Assembly: GCA_038237225.1 (NCBI GenBank)
Contig: JBBRYX010000009.1
Coordinates: 114,043-178,042 of the forward strand
Direction: 5' to 3'
Source of the DNA: DASVUC01 sp038237225
GTDB lineage: Bacteria; Planctomycetota; Phycisphaerae; Tepidisphaerales; Tepidisphaeraceae
DNA: 64,000 bases
The translations under genes and the position numbers were made by a program. The notes under the pieces are model-generated. The model had not been told where the DNA came from. It saw nothing but the letters and a program-made list of their open reading frames with translations, and did no database searches. Shown here piece by piece: positions 42,157 to 49,977 of this stretch (positions are counted from its first letter, which is position 1; each line of letters begins with the position of its first letter).

Positions 42157-43524
42157 ATGTCCTCATCCCGACGCCGCTTCCTCCAAACCACAACCGCACT
42201 TGCCGCCACCGCGCTCGCGGCCCGATCCACCATCGCCGCCGACAAGACCACGCCGCCCCCCGCCACCACCCCCACCTCCAAACCCGCCACCACCAAAAAC
42301 AGCCGTCCCTCGTTCGCCGTCATCGGCTGCGGCGGAATCGCACGCTTCCACGCCGTATTCATCCGCAAGTACGGCGACATCGTCGCCATCTGTGACGTCG
42401 ATCGCGATCACCTCGCCAGCTACAACAAGGACTTCAACGACAATAAAGCCTGGACCACCGCCGACTACCGCGAGATCCTTTCACCGCCCAAAGGCAAGCC
42501 CGCCGCCGATCTCGTCCTCATCGCCACGCCTGATCATTGGCACTCCAAAATCGCCATCGACGCGATGCGCGCGGGCAAGGACGTCTACTGCGAAAAACCC
42601 CTCACCCTCACCATCGATGAAGGCCGCACCGTCGCCCGCGTCAACCGCGAAACCAGCCGCATCCTCCAGGTCGGAACCCAGCAGCGCTCTGATGAACGCT
42701 TCGTCACCGCCGTCGCCCTCGCCCACGCCGGCCGCCTCGGTAAGATCCGCCAGGTCACCTGCGTCATCGGCGACACGCCCCCCGGAACAAACTTCCCCGT
42801 CACTCCGCCCCCCGCTGATCTCGATTGGGACACCTGGCTCGGTCAAGCCCCCAGGACCCCCTACATCAAACAGCGCAGCCACTACGATTTCCGCTGGTGG
42901 TACGAATACTCCGGCGGACGCATCACCGACTGGGGCGCCCATCACGTCGACATCGCACAGTGGGCCGTCGCCCCCGATCTACCCGGGCCCGTCTCCGTCG
43001 AACCCGTGGCCGTGACGCTTCCCATGCGCTTCGATCGCGGCTACCCCACCGCCAGCAATGGCTTCAACACCGCCACACACTTCAACATCAAGTGCACCTT
43101 CGCCAACGGCGTCGACCTCTTCATCCGCGACAAGGTCGATAACTTCCCCTCCGACAACGGTATTCTCATCGAAGGCGACGGCGGCTACCTCTTCGTCAAC
43201 CGCCAGACCCTCTCCGGCCCCGCCGTCAACGATATGAAGGAAAACCCCCTCCCCGAAGGCGCCGTCCGCAAGCTTCCCCTGCAGATCGAGCAACCTCACG
43301 AGCGCCACATGCTCAACTTCATCGAGTGCGCCCGCACGCGCACGCAACCCGCGAGCGACTTCTACACCCACCACAAACACCTGACGACCTGCCACCTCGC
43401 CAACATCGCCATGCGCCTCAACCGCAAAATCAAATGGGATGCAACCGCGCAGGAAATCGTCAACGACGCCGAGGCCGACACCTTCCAATCCCGCCTCCAG
43501 CGCAAAGGATACGAAGTGATCTAG
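42157..43524 (+). CDS. Tat-exported Gfo/Idh/MocA-family oxidoreductase
   Basis: A 455-aa NAD(P)-dependent sugar/inositol-type dehydrogenase. The Tat signal is SSRRRFLQTTTALAATALAARS. The Rossmann motif is VIGCGGIARFHAVF (about residues 49-62), and the conserved EKP is in DVYCEKPLTLT. The C-terminal half has the family block RWWYEYSGGRITDWGAHHVDIAQW, typical of the planctomycete/Bacteroidetes secreted subgroup. The substrate is unknown. No adjacent sugar genes. Confidence 0.92.
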   Translation: MSSSRRRFLQTTTALAATALAARSTIAADKTTPPPATTPTSKPATTKNSRPSFAVIGCGGIARFHAVFIRKYGDIVAICDVDRDHLASYNKDFNDNKAWTTADYREILSPPKGKPAADLVLIATPDHWHSKIAIDAMRAGKDVYCEKPLTLTIDEGRTVARVNRETSRILQVGTQQRSDERFVTAVALAHAGRLGKIRQVTCVIGDTPPGTNFPVTPPPADLDWDTWLGQAPRTPYIKQRSHYDFRWWYEYSGGRITDWGAHHVDIAQWAVAPDLPGPVSVEPVAVTLPMRFDRGYPTASNGFNTATHFNIKCTFANGVDLFIRDKVDNFPSDNGILIEGDGGYLFVNRQTLSGPAVNDMKENPLPEGAVRKLPLQIEQPHERHMLNFIECARTRTQPASDFYTHHKHLTTCHLANIAMRLNRKIKWDATAQEIVNDAEADTFQSRLQRKGYEVI

Positions 43525-43566
43525 TTTAGAGAAAACAACGGGGCGCTAAACCAAAGAAACAATCAA

Positions 43567-45264
43567 TTACATCGACCGCTCGATCTCATCGATGCTGGTC
43601 GCGCCTTGGGCCACAAGCTGATAACCCGACTGGGAGAGCCGCACAAACTTCTGACCTTCCATCGCTTTTTGCAGATCAGACATGGTCGGATTTTTCATGA
43701 TCACGTCGCGCATCGCTTCTGTTGTCTTCAACAACTCGAACATCGCACGCCGCCCCGAAAACCCCGTGTTCATGCATCTCGGGCAGCCTCGCGGCTGAAA
43801 AATCTTCGTCACCCCCTGGCCCGCTTCGCCCATCCGATTGATCTGGTCCGGCGTCGCCTTCACCGCTTGTTTGCAGAACTGGCAAAGGACGCGCACAAGC
43901 CGCTGCCCAAGAACCAGTTGCAGGCCCGAGCCGACGAGATACGGCTCAACGCCAAGGTCCAGCAATCGGAAGATCGTCCCGACCGTATCCTTCGCGTGCA
44001 CCGTCGAGAACACAAGGTGGCCCGTGATCGCCGCCTGCAGCGCGATGCGCGCGGTCTCGGGATCGCGAACTTCGCCGACCAGAATCGCGTCCGGGTCCTG
44101 ACGAAGCACCGATCGCAACAAGGCGCTGAACCCGTTGCCTTTTTCCTCGTTGACAGGGATCTGCGTCACCCCATCCAGTTGGATTTCGATGGGATCTTCA
44201 ATCGTCACCACGTTGCGCTCATTAACGTCGATATCACGGATAACAGCGTAAAGTGTCGAAGTTTTCCCCGAACCCGTCGGCCCGCACACAAGCACCATCC
44301 CCGCGTCCGATTTCACCGCCTTCATCACGTCTTCGTACATCCAATCCGGGAGCTGAAGATCCCAGACATGGAACGGCGTATTGGCCGTGTCGAGAATTCG
44401 CACCACCAGCTTCTGCCCGAACATCGCCGGCGCGAAGCTCACCCGGTAATCCACCCGCCGCTCGGCAACGTTCGCACTGAAGTGTCCCTCCTGAACGATC
44501 GCGCGCTGAGAGATGTCGATGTCGCAGAGGATCTTCACCAAGCTCGTGAGCTTGACGCCGATCTCTTTCGGCAGCCGAACCACATCCACCATCGTCCCAT
44601 CCGTGCGGATGCGAACCGAAAAATCTTCCTGCTTCGGCTCAATATGAATGTCGCTGGCTCGCGACCGGAAGCAGATCAAAAGGATGAGGCGAAGGATGCC
44701 CGTCGCCTCGCGACCTTCAGTGGCCGCTGTTTTCTTCGCCGGGTGCGCAAGCTCGCCTCTCGCGTTAATGAGCGCGATCGCGTTTTCGCCGAACTTCCGA
44801 TCCGGAAGCGACTCCGCCATTCTCATGAGCTGCTGCTCGTACGTCATGTCCGAGGTGTCTTCTTCCTCGTCTTCGATTTCCACTTCCACAACGTCGAAGT
44901 CGTCTTCTTGTGAACCACTTCCCGTGGATGCGGGGAGCGCCGATGAAGTCGCCCGCGCATTTGCCGGCGCAAGTTGCGGCGCGATCACCTTCAGCAACGT
45001 GCTACCGATTTGGATCACATCACCATCGCCAATGCGGATGGATTTGATGACGCGCCCATTGACCTTCGTCCCGTTGGAAGAATCCAGATCGCGGACCGTG
45101 AACCCGTCGCCAGCCTTCTCCAACACGGCGTGGTAGCGGCTCGACCGTTGATCGGTCAGAACAACAACGTTGGTGGCGTGCCGGCCAATCGTCACGGGCT
45201 CGTCGTTGATGGGGATCTGCCGCTGGCCTTCGGCGCTGGTAATGTGGAGCAATGGCGCTGGCAT
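43567..45264 (-). CDS. FHA-domain GspE/PilB-family ATPase
   Basis: Hexameric ATPase of type II secretion or type IV pilus assembly, 565 aa from the ATG at 45264. An N-terminal FHA domain (about residues 1-95) carries TIGRH, SSRYHAVLE and DSSNGTKVNG, a phosphothreonine-binding module not usual for GspE. The ATPase core has Walker A GPTGSGKTSTLYA, the Asp box VVTIEDPIEIQL, Walker B DPDAILVGEVRD and the His box ATITGHLVFSTVHAKD-like sequence. The zinc tetracysteine is CQFCK...CPRCM. It stands alone without pilus genes nearby. Confidence 0.88.
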   Translation of the reverse strand: MPAPLLHITSAEGQRQIPINDEPVTIGRHATNVVVLTDQRSSRYHAVLEKAGDGFTVRDLDSSNGTKVNGRVIKSIRIGDGDVIQIGSTLLKVIAPQLAPANARATSSALPASTGSGSQEDDFDVVEVEIEDEEEDTSDMTYEQQLMRMAESLPDRKFGENAIALINARGELAHPAKKTAATEGREATGILRLILLICFRSRASDIHIEPKQEDFSVRIRTDGTMVDVVRLPKEIGVKLTSLVKILCDIDISQRAIVQEGHFSANVAERRVDYRVSFAPAMFGQKLVVRILDTANTPFHVWDLQLPDWMYEDVMKAVKSDAGMVLVCGPTGSGKTSTLYAVIRDIDVNERNVVTIEDPIEIQLDGVTQIPVNEEKGNGFSALLRSVLRQDPDAILVGEVRDPETARIALQAAITGHLVFSTVHAKDTVGTIFRLLDLGVEPYLVGSGLQLVLGQRLVRVLCQFCKQAVKATPDQINRMGEAGQGVTKIFQPRGCPRCMNTGFSGRRAMFELLKTTEAMRDVIMKNPTMSDLQKAMEGQKFVRLSQSGYQLVAQGATSIDEIERSM

Positions 45265-45342
45265 CGGTTTCAGCTCTGAATCCCGCGGCAAATAACCCGT
45301 CCGCTAATGCAAACCTGCAAATGCGAACTTTGAATAACCATC

Positions 45343-45414
45343 CTCAACCCGCAAATTCCCAGCGGCGTGGTCGCTTCAGCGACCATGTCTTTGAGTTATT
45401 CAGAGCTCTCAATG
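45343..45414. repeat. 72-bp direct repeat, copy 1
   Basis: It begins CTCAACCCGC, contains the GGTCGC-TTCA-GCGACC palindrome and ends TTCAGAGCTCTCAATGC. Copy 2 at 45541-45612 differs at only a few positions. 126 bp lie between the copies. Confidence 0.85.
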
Positions 45415-45540
45415 CAACGATCCAAAATTTCGGGGGCTTCTACCCTTTAATATAATGTACGCGCGGACCAAGAGTTAATCCATCCTTGAACAGGTGCGGA
45501 ATCCAGCGATTCAGCGGGCATCAGATCGCAACAATTCGGT

Positions 45541-45612
45541 CTCAACCCGCGGATTCCCAGCGGCATGGTCGCTTCAGCGACCATGTCTTTGAGTTATTCA
45601 GAGGTCTCAATA
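45541..45612. repeat. 72-bp direct repeat, copy 2
   Basis: It begins CTCAACCCGC and contains CATGGTCGC-TTCA-GCGACCATG, here a perfect 9-bp stem. It ends TTCAGAGGTCTCAATAC. The stem is longer in this copy than in copy 1. Confidence 0.85.
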
Positions 45613-45629
45613 CGGATTCCGCTTAATTC

Positions 45630-45710
45630 CCGCGCCTAGGTTTAGCGGCCCCGCTTGCGGGGCGCGGGCTTCGACAGGGAATTCACCGCTAGAATTAAAT
45701 GGAATCCCCA
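45630..45710. repeat. Composite dispersed repeat (about 80 bp), copy 3
   Basis: It starts CCGCGCCTAGGTTTAGCGG and contains the CCCCGC-TT-GCGGGG palindrome. It ends with ACCGCTAGAATTAAATGGAA. TTTAGCG at the start and CGCTA..TTAAA near the end are partly complementary, suggesting an outer stem. Confidence 0.75.
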
Positions 45711-46299
45711 TAAGTCCAGCGCTGCGCGCCCGGCGCGCATATCGCGCAGCGCGCCAAATCACAAAATCCACCACTTGAAAAAACCTTTCCCCCGCCCCCC
45801 ATCAAAAACCGAGCTTCCCAAAAACGCGCTGCGCGCCAGCACACCTTTTCGCGCAGCGCAAAGGGATCTACAGAAGGAGGTTCTTCATGCGCACGGACTC
45901 ACGCCAAAACACCCCCAAACACTCACCCTTTCCCCGCGCGCCCTCCAAATCACGTTTCACGTTTCACGTTTCAGAAAATGTCCCCCAATGTCCCACATGC
46001 ACATGAGCAACAGAGACATAAAACATGCGACATCTCCCCCCTTCGCGCCTCCTTCGCGCCTTCGCGCTCTCTGCCTCAATAATCAACCACACGACCGTCA
46101 AACGAACGCTTTTGATCAGAGCCTTGCCCGCTTCGCGCTCTCTGCCTCAGTCATCAAACTCACCCACTTCCCAAAACTTCCCATTTCTTCCCACGTTTGC
46201 AAATTGCATCGGGAACTTCCCCTACCCTACCTGCCCCCGCTTCTCACTTGCCCCACCCACCAAACCGACATACACTTCAGACCTACTACTTCCGGCTCT

Positions 46300-46328
46300 T
46301 TGACAATCAGACCCACCCAATCATGGGT
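46300..46328 (+). promoter_or_regulatory. Possible ssrA promoter
   Basis: TTGACA at 46300-46305 with a 17-nt spacer to ATGGGT, ending 10 nt before the tmRNA 5' end. The -35 element is perfect, the -10 is poor. GACCCA..TGGGTC arms in the same stretch could form a small hairpin. Confidence 0.4.
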
Positions 46329-46337
46329 CCCCGATAA

Positions 46338-46720
46338 GGGGGCGATCGGTTTCGACCGGATGGCTACGGTGGTGGTGGCATGTGCAGGACGCTCACTAGG
46401 CCTGCTTAAACACGTGAGCAAACCATCAACTGCCAATAACAGTGATGCAGTCGCGGGTCGCGTTGGTTTCAACGCCCCGCTCGCAATGGCTGTCTAATTT
46501 AGACAACCTCGGTACGGCGTTAACGTCCGTGAAACGCCGGCTGTAAAATCGGGCTGGTCTGCCGATTCGGTCGTTGGTCGCAGATAAGACAAAGACGGCT
46601 GGGTCCTCGCAAAGGATGTTGGCGTTCGTCGCGAGAACCGAGAAACAAAACACCAACTAAACATGTAGAGGCCGCCATCCGCGTTATCTTGGGACGAGGG
46701 TTCAATTCCCTCCGCCTCCA
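46338..46720 (+). ncRNA. ssrA: Transfer-messenger RNA (tmRNA)
   Basis: It rescues stalled ribosomes and tags the nascent chain. The 5' end GGGGGCGATCGGTTTCGACC and the 3' end GAGGGTTCAATTCCCTC plus CGCCTCCA form the tRNA-like domain (acceptor GGGGGCG/CGCCTCC, T arm 46696-46712). The tag reading frame starts ANNSDAV and ends APLAMAV followed by TAA at ~46494. Total length is 383 nt, in the normal one-piece range. CCA is not encoded. The 3' end doubles as the attachment site of the element that follows. Confidence 0.95.
46698..46720 (+). repeat. attL: 23-bp core at the 3' end of ssrA
   Basis: The core begins GGGTTCAATTCC and ends CGCCTCCA, covering the T-loop and 3' acceptor strand of tmRNA. 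A perfect copy lies at 52646-52668. Beyond it the sequences diverge (C versus T, then TTG in both). Confidence 0.9.
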
Positions 46721-46744
46721 CTTGGCAGGCGCGGTATAAAAGGC

Positions 46745-48022
46745 ATGTGCGCCGAAAATAGCGCCGAAAAAGCCTTGACTACCGCGCCTGCTTTCGTTCC
46801 TGTTGGGGGCATGAATACCACCGCAAAACGAGGCAGAAAGCCCAAACCTTTCCGAACCTCAGACGGCACCTACGTCAACGGTCTTCGCTACAGAGGGGGC
46901 AACCGCTATGAGATTACAGACGGTCCAAAGAAAGGCACCACGTTCAACGCCAGCAATCAGGCTGACGCGCTTGAGCGTCGGGCTAAGCTCACAGGCGCTG
47001 ACACTGCTGAGGTGATTGAGCGCTTGACGCCTACGCAGCTTCATTGGTCACTGTCGCAAGCTAAACGTTGGGCGCGTGACTTCATACTCAACACGCCCCA
47101 ACTGGCAGCTAAAGAGCTTGAGATTGAGTGGCTTGCTTACGGTGAGACGCTGACGCCACCCGAACCACCCCCACCACTCTCAGAGCTTGAGGCAGCATGG
47201 GAGACACATAGCAAGGTGACGCCTGCTGAGAAGCGCTTAGTGCTAAAGGCTTGGCGTGACTTTGTAGCCACTACAGGCATTGTGGGTATCAATGACATAA
47301 AGCCTAAGGTTGTAGTGAGCTTCAGAGACACTGTGTATGCAAGAGGGCTAATGGGTAAGACTCAAGCTCACTTGTTTAACCGTACGCGCCGTATGCTCAC
47401 TTTCGCTCAGAGTCGCGCTATAGCGCCTGAGGCGCTGACGGTGGCGCTTAACAACCTCAAGTTGCTCAAACCCTCTGAGTCAACCGTTGCTAACAACCCC
47501 AAGCCCATTGACCCTTCAGACTTTCGCAAGCTCATTGACACCGCAGAGGGCGACACTAAAGCAATGCTGTTGCTCATGCTCAATGCTGCGCTCTATATCA
47601 AAGAGGCAATTGATTCGCAGTGGTCAGACATTCAAGGTGACTGCCTACTCTCTCGTCGGAAGAAAAAAGGCGTGTGTGTGCGCGTCGCTACGTTGTGGCC
47701 TGAGACTCTTGAGGCGCTCAAAGCAGTTAAGCGCCGTGGTGACCACATTTTCTACGGCAAGCATGGTGCGCGTCTCACCGAGTCAGGCGCTGGCAAGCGC
47801 TTTCGCAAGCTGCGTACGTCAGCAGAGGTAACAGTAGAGGTTACAGCAAGCCTAATGCGTGATGGCGCGTTGACTGCTGCTGCGGCAGCTAACGTGACTG
47901 AGCAGCTTTGTAAGCTCTACGCTGGGCATAGCTGCGGCATTGATGACCGATACGTCTTGCGCAATCCCAAAATGGTAGCGCCAGCGTGCGAGGCAGTTTA
48001 TCGCCACTACTTCAGCGCCTGA
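46745..48022 (+). CDS. int: Divergent tyrosine recombinase (integrase)
   Basis: A 425-aa site-specific recombinase placed 24 bp after the att core. The catalytic half spans residues ~255-425. The region equivalent to box I reads LNAALYIKEAIDSQWSDIQ, where the usual catalytic Arg of G-x-R-x-x-E is replaced (Tyr/Ile). A basic beta-hairpin RRKKKGVCVRV could supply the Lys. FRKLRTS stands in for HxxR. AGHSCGIDDRYV supplies GHS and the Tyr nucleophile. The start is uncertain: ATG 46745, whose first codons run through the arm-type repeat, or ATG 46811 (MNTTAKRGRKPK), which keeps all domains. Confidence 0.85.
   Translation: MCAENSAEKALTTAPAFVPVGGMNTTAKRGRKPKPFRTSDGTYVNGLRYRGGNRYEITDGPKKGTTFNASNQADALERRAKLTGADTAEVIERLTPTQLHWSLSQAKRWARDFILNTPQLAAKELEIEWLAYGETLTPPEPPPPLSELEAAWETHSKVTPAEKRLVLKAWRDFVATTGIVGINDIKPKVVVSFRDTVYARGLMGKTQAHLFNRTRRMLTFAQSRAIAPEALTVALNNLKLLKPSESTVANNPKPIDPSDFRKLIDTAEGDTKAMLLLMLNAALYIKEAIDSQWSDIQGDCLLSRRKKKGVCVRVATLWPETLEALKAVKRRGDHIFYGKHGARLTESGAGKRFRKLRTSAEVTVEVTASLMRDGALTAAAAANVTEQLCKLYAGHSCGIDDRYVLRNPKMVAPACEAVYRHYFSA
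46748..46772 (+). repeat. Arm-type direct repeat, left copy
   Basis: Two tandem GCGCCGAAAA words separated by TA, 27 nt inside the attL core. An identical 25-bp copy lies at 52578-52602 in the same orientation. Likely integrase arm-binding sites (inference). Confidence 0.75.
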
Positions 48023-48028
48023 GAGTGT

Positions 48029-48048
48029 GTAACCTACTCACCTAAACA
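48029..48048 (+). repeat. 17-bp motif ACCTACTNACCTAAACA, copy near int
   Basis: ACCTACTCACCTAAACA preceded by GTA, directly after the integrase stop. A perfect reverse complement of the 20 bp lies at 52405-52424. Related copies lie at 49709-49727 (plus) and 49584-49598 (minus). Confidence 0.75.
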
Positions 48049-48050
48049 GA

Positions 48051-48086
48051 CAGAAGCGCCGTAGGCACAAACCTACGGCGCTTCTG
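48051..48086. terminator. Bidirectional terminator between int and the capsid gene
   Basis: A perfect 15-bp stem CAGAAGCGCCGTAGG/CCTACGGCGCTTCTG with a 6-nt loop, centred between the convergent integrase and capsid genes. T-tracts are weak on both sides. Confidence 0.7.
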
Positions 48087-48172
48087 CTTATGACTATCAA
48101 TTGAGTTTATCCACACGCAAACCATCACTGGTCTTTCATGTAAAATTACCAACTGATCCATTGACTTGAGAC

Positions 48173-49393
48173 TTATGGAATTAGGCCAGTGACTTTCACG
48201 AACGACTTCGCGCGAGTAGCGATAGAGTCAAGGCGAATTGACGCTTGAAATCCAGTCTCGAAAGTCCCAGCGTAGATTTCCTTTAACACTTCGATACGCA
48301 AGCCTACACGCATACCAATGAGCAAGCGCGAGAAGTCACCACCGATAATGGTAGTTGCTACGCTGCTTGTTCCCTGTGTTTGTGTGATCGGCACAGACGA
48401 AGACGCAAGTTGCTTAACGCTCTGCAATGAGTCTGGCATACGTAGTGGTTGACCCGTAGTGTCAGCAAGCGCGTTAAACGCTTGGCTAGTACGTGGGTGC
48501 ATTACGAAAGCAGTAGGCGTAGTGTTGTTGCTCTGCAACGAATACAACGCGCTTAGCAGTTTGCTATAGCTGGTGATTGTGTCACCGTTAGCAGCGCTCG
48601 CTACGCTCAGAATGCCTGAGGTAGAGACAAGGCCAGTAGGGCCGTCAGTTGCGCCGAACGCGCATGCTGCGTCAGCAGCAAGACTCATAGCTTGTGCAAG
48701 CGTACGCTCAATCTCAGCGTTGACGTTGATAGAATCTTCAAGCTGCTCACGCGAAACTTTTACGATAACGCTGAGAGTCTTAGGAGAGAGAGATACGCCA
48801 GTGAATGGGCTTGCCGTAGTTACTGAAGCTGACTCTGCTCTGAAGGTAGCAGTAGGGTCAACAATTTGTGACGCCTTCCACCTATCGGCAAGAGGCAACA
48901 CAGTTGCGCCAGCAGTCATTAGAACCGACTGGCCGCGTAGCGAATCGATGAATCGAGCAGCAGTATCAGTAGGAAGCTCAAAGCCTCCAGTTGAGTCACT
49001 GCCTGCCTGTAGAGCGAAGCGCTCATAGTCATTCTGTGGACCTAGTACAGCAGCGCGGAAGAAATCACCTAAGCCCATAGAAGCCTTAGAGAATCCCAGC
49101 TTATTAAACAGAGACTCGTCAGACTTCAGAGGCTTATTGAAGACCTCAGCTTGTGAGCTTGCGCCCTTGCTGGTGTTGAGCGCTTTGAGCGCGTCGCTAA
49201 CGCTGTCACACTCAAGAGCTTCAAGCTCACGGGCGCTGTCTAGCGTTGCTTTAATTTCATTCATGCGAGCAAAGCGCGTGTCTACCTCTGCCTTTTCAGC
49301 AAGGGTAAGAGAGCGGTTTGACGTGGTTGCCTTGTTTACAAAGGCGAGCGCTTCAGATTTGAGGCGCGCAAATTCATTCTTTAGATTCGACAT
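48173..49393 (-). CDS. HK97-fold phage major capsid protein
   Basis: A 406-aa capsid protein. Residues 1-80 form a coiled-coil delta-like scaffolding domain (LKNEFARLKSEALAFVNKA, LTLAEKAEVDTRFARMNEIK). The HK97 core starts near residue 110 with the typical SDSTGGFELPTDTAARFIDSL. LSPKTLSVIVKVSREQLEDSI and FGATDGPTGLVST follow, then a conserved C-terminal EIYAGTFETGFQASIRLDSIATRAKSFVKVTG. AGGA lies 8 nt before the ATG. No portal, protease or terminase is adjacent, which is unusual. Confidence 0.93.
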   Translation of the reverse strand: MSNLKNEFARLKSEALAFVNKATTSNRSLTLAEKAEVDTRFARMNEIKATLDSARELEALECDSVSDALKALNTSKGASSQAEVFNKPLKSDESLFNKLGFSKASMGLGDFFRAAVLGPQNDYERFALQAGSDSTGGFELPTDTAARFIDSLRGQSVLMTAGATVLPLADRWKASQIVDPTATFRAESASVTTASPFTGVSLSPKTLSVIVKVSREQLEDSINVNAEIERTLAQAMSLAADAACAFGATDGPTGLVSTSGILSVASAANGDTITSYSKLLSALYSLQSNNTTPTAFVMHPRTSQAFNALADTTGQPLRMPDSLQSVKQLASSSVPITQTQGTSSVATTIIGGDFSRLLIGMRVGLRIEVLKEIYAGTFETGFQASIRLDSIATRAKSFVKVTGLIP

Positions 49394-49746
49394 AGTTTCA
49401 TTTCCTATGGTTAGTAGTTACACGTAGCTACAAGCTGAAGCTCTGCCAGCACCTGCTACCTAAAAAGCGCTGTCAACCGTTAAGCCGCCAGCGCCACACA
49501 TTTTGTCTATCAAAGTTGAGAAGCTCTGCCCCAACTAGGTAATACTGTTGTCTTCGACAATTGCAGCGTGACACCTCTAATGCTTAGGTCAGTAGGTCCG
49601 TAGGTAGGCGCGAATACCCTCAAAAGTGTAAAAGTTAACGTAAAGAGGGGCACGCTCGGCGTTGAGCGCGCTACGATCCTGAAGTTATTCGGTGCCCGCG
49701 CCTCTTGTGACCTACTGACCTAAACAATTGTGTTGTGTGTTAGTCG
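49394..49746. other. Intergenic region upstream of the capsid gene
   Basis: About 350 bp without a gene. It contains the nested inverted repeat at 49584-49723 and several AAGCTCTG words shared with the region near attR. Candidate replication origin, packaging site or regulatory region. Confidence 0.5.
49584..49723. repeat. 140-nt nested inverted repeat
   Basis: Outer arms TTAGGTCAGTAGGTC (49584-49598) and GACCTACTGACCTAA (49709-49723) are perfect complements. Inner arms at 49643-49653 (AAGAGGGGCAC) and 49692-49706 (GTGCC..CCTCTT) also pair. The outer arm carries the 17-bp motif found elsewhere in the element. Confidence 0.75.
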
Positions 49747-49977
49747 TCAGTTGAGGAAGTCTTTGAGTCTAGGAGCAACCTTGTTGCCTTCGCCTTGCAT
49801 GAGGTAATAGCCAAGCGCATACAGACTCTCTCTCAGCTTCTCTTGTGTCACGCCATTTTCTAAGTAGTCAAGTGTCTCATTCACTCCCAGCATGTAGAAG
49901 GCTAGAGCATTACGCTGCTCTTGAGTCATAGGCTCATTGTCTTTGTTGTTCTTGTTGCTCTTGTTGTTCTTGCTCAT
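49747..49977 (-). CDS. Small hypothetical protein of the element
   Basis: A 76-aa protein with a Lys/Asn-rich start (MSKNNKSNKNNKDNE), then a helical part TQEQRNALAFYMLGVNETLDYLENG and LRESLYALGYYLMQGEGNKV. Its ATG overlaps the stop of the tape-measure-like gene (ATGA), so it is translated with it. By position it might be a tail-assembly chaperone or a Rep accessory factor. No motif supports a choice. Confidence 0.7.
   Translation of the reverse strand: MSKNNKSNKNNKDNEPMTQEQRNALAFYMLGVNETLDYLENGVTQEKLRESLYALGYYLMQGEGNKVAPRLKDFLN

Larger units (their letters stand above)
45265..46299. other. Gene-poor repeat region upstream of ssrA
   Basis: About 1 kb without a credible gene. It holds a duplicated 72-bp unit, copy 3 of the composite repeat, GCGCAGCGC-type palindromes (45719-45760, 45829-45860), three ACGTTTC heptamers (45953-45972) and two copies of CTTCGCGCTCTCTGCCTCA near 46061 and 46133. 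A 39-codon frame at 45887-46006 has AAGGAGG 6 nt before its ATG but is made largely of these repeats, so I do not call it a gene. Confidence 0.5.

Noticed and set aside
45887..46006. 39-codon frame with a perfect AAGGAGG ribosome-binding site
   Set aside because: Most of it is made of ACGTTTC heptamers and other repeats found elsewhere without coding context; no support beyond the Shine-Dalgarno match.
45655..46497. 280-codon frame running through the repeats into the tmRNA tag
   Set aside because: It fuses palindromes, low-complexity DNA and the tmRNA coding segment; only the last codons (the tag) are translated, as part of ssrA.
46494..46721. Minus-strand frames starting MEAEGIEP opposite the tmRNA 3' end, and the equivalent opposite attR (52421-52669)
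   Set aside because: These arise from reading the T-arm/acceptor end of a tRNA-like gene backwards; identical starts at both att copies show they are artefacts.
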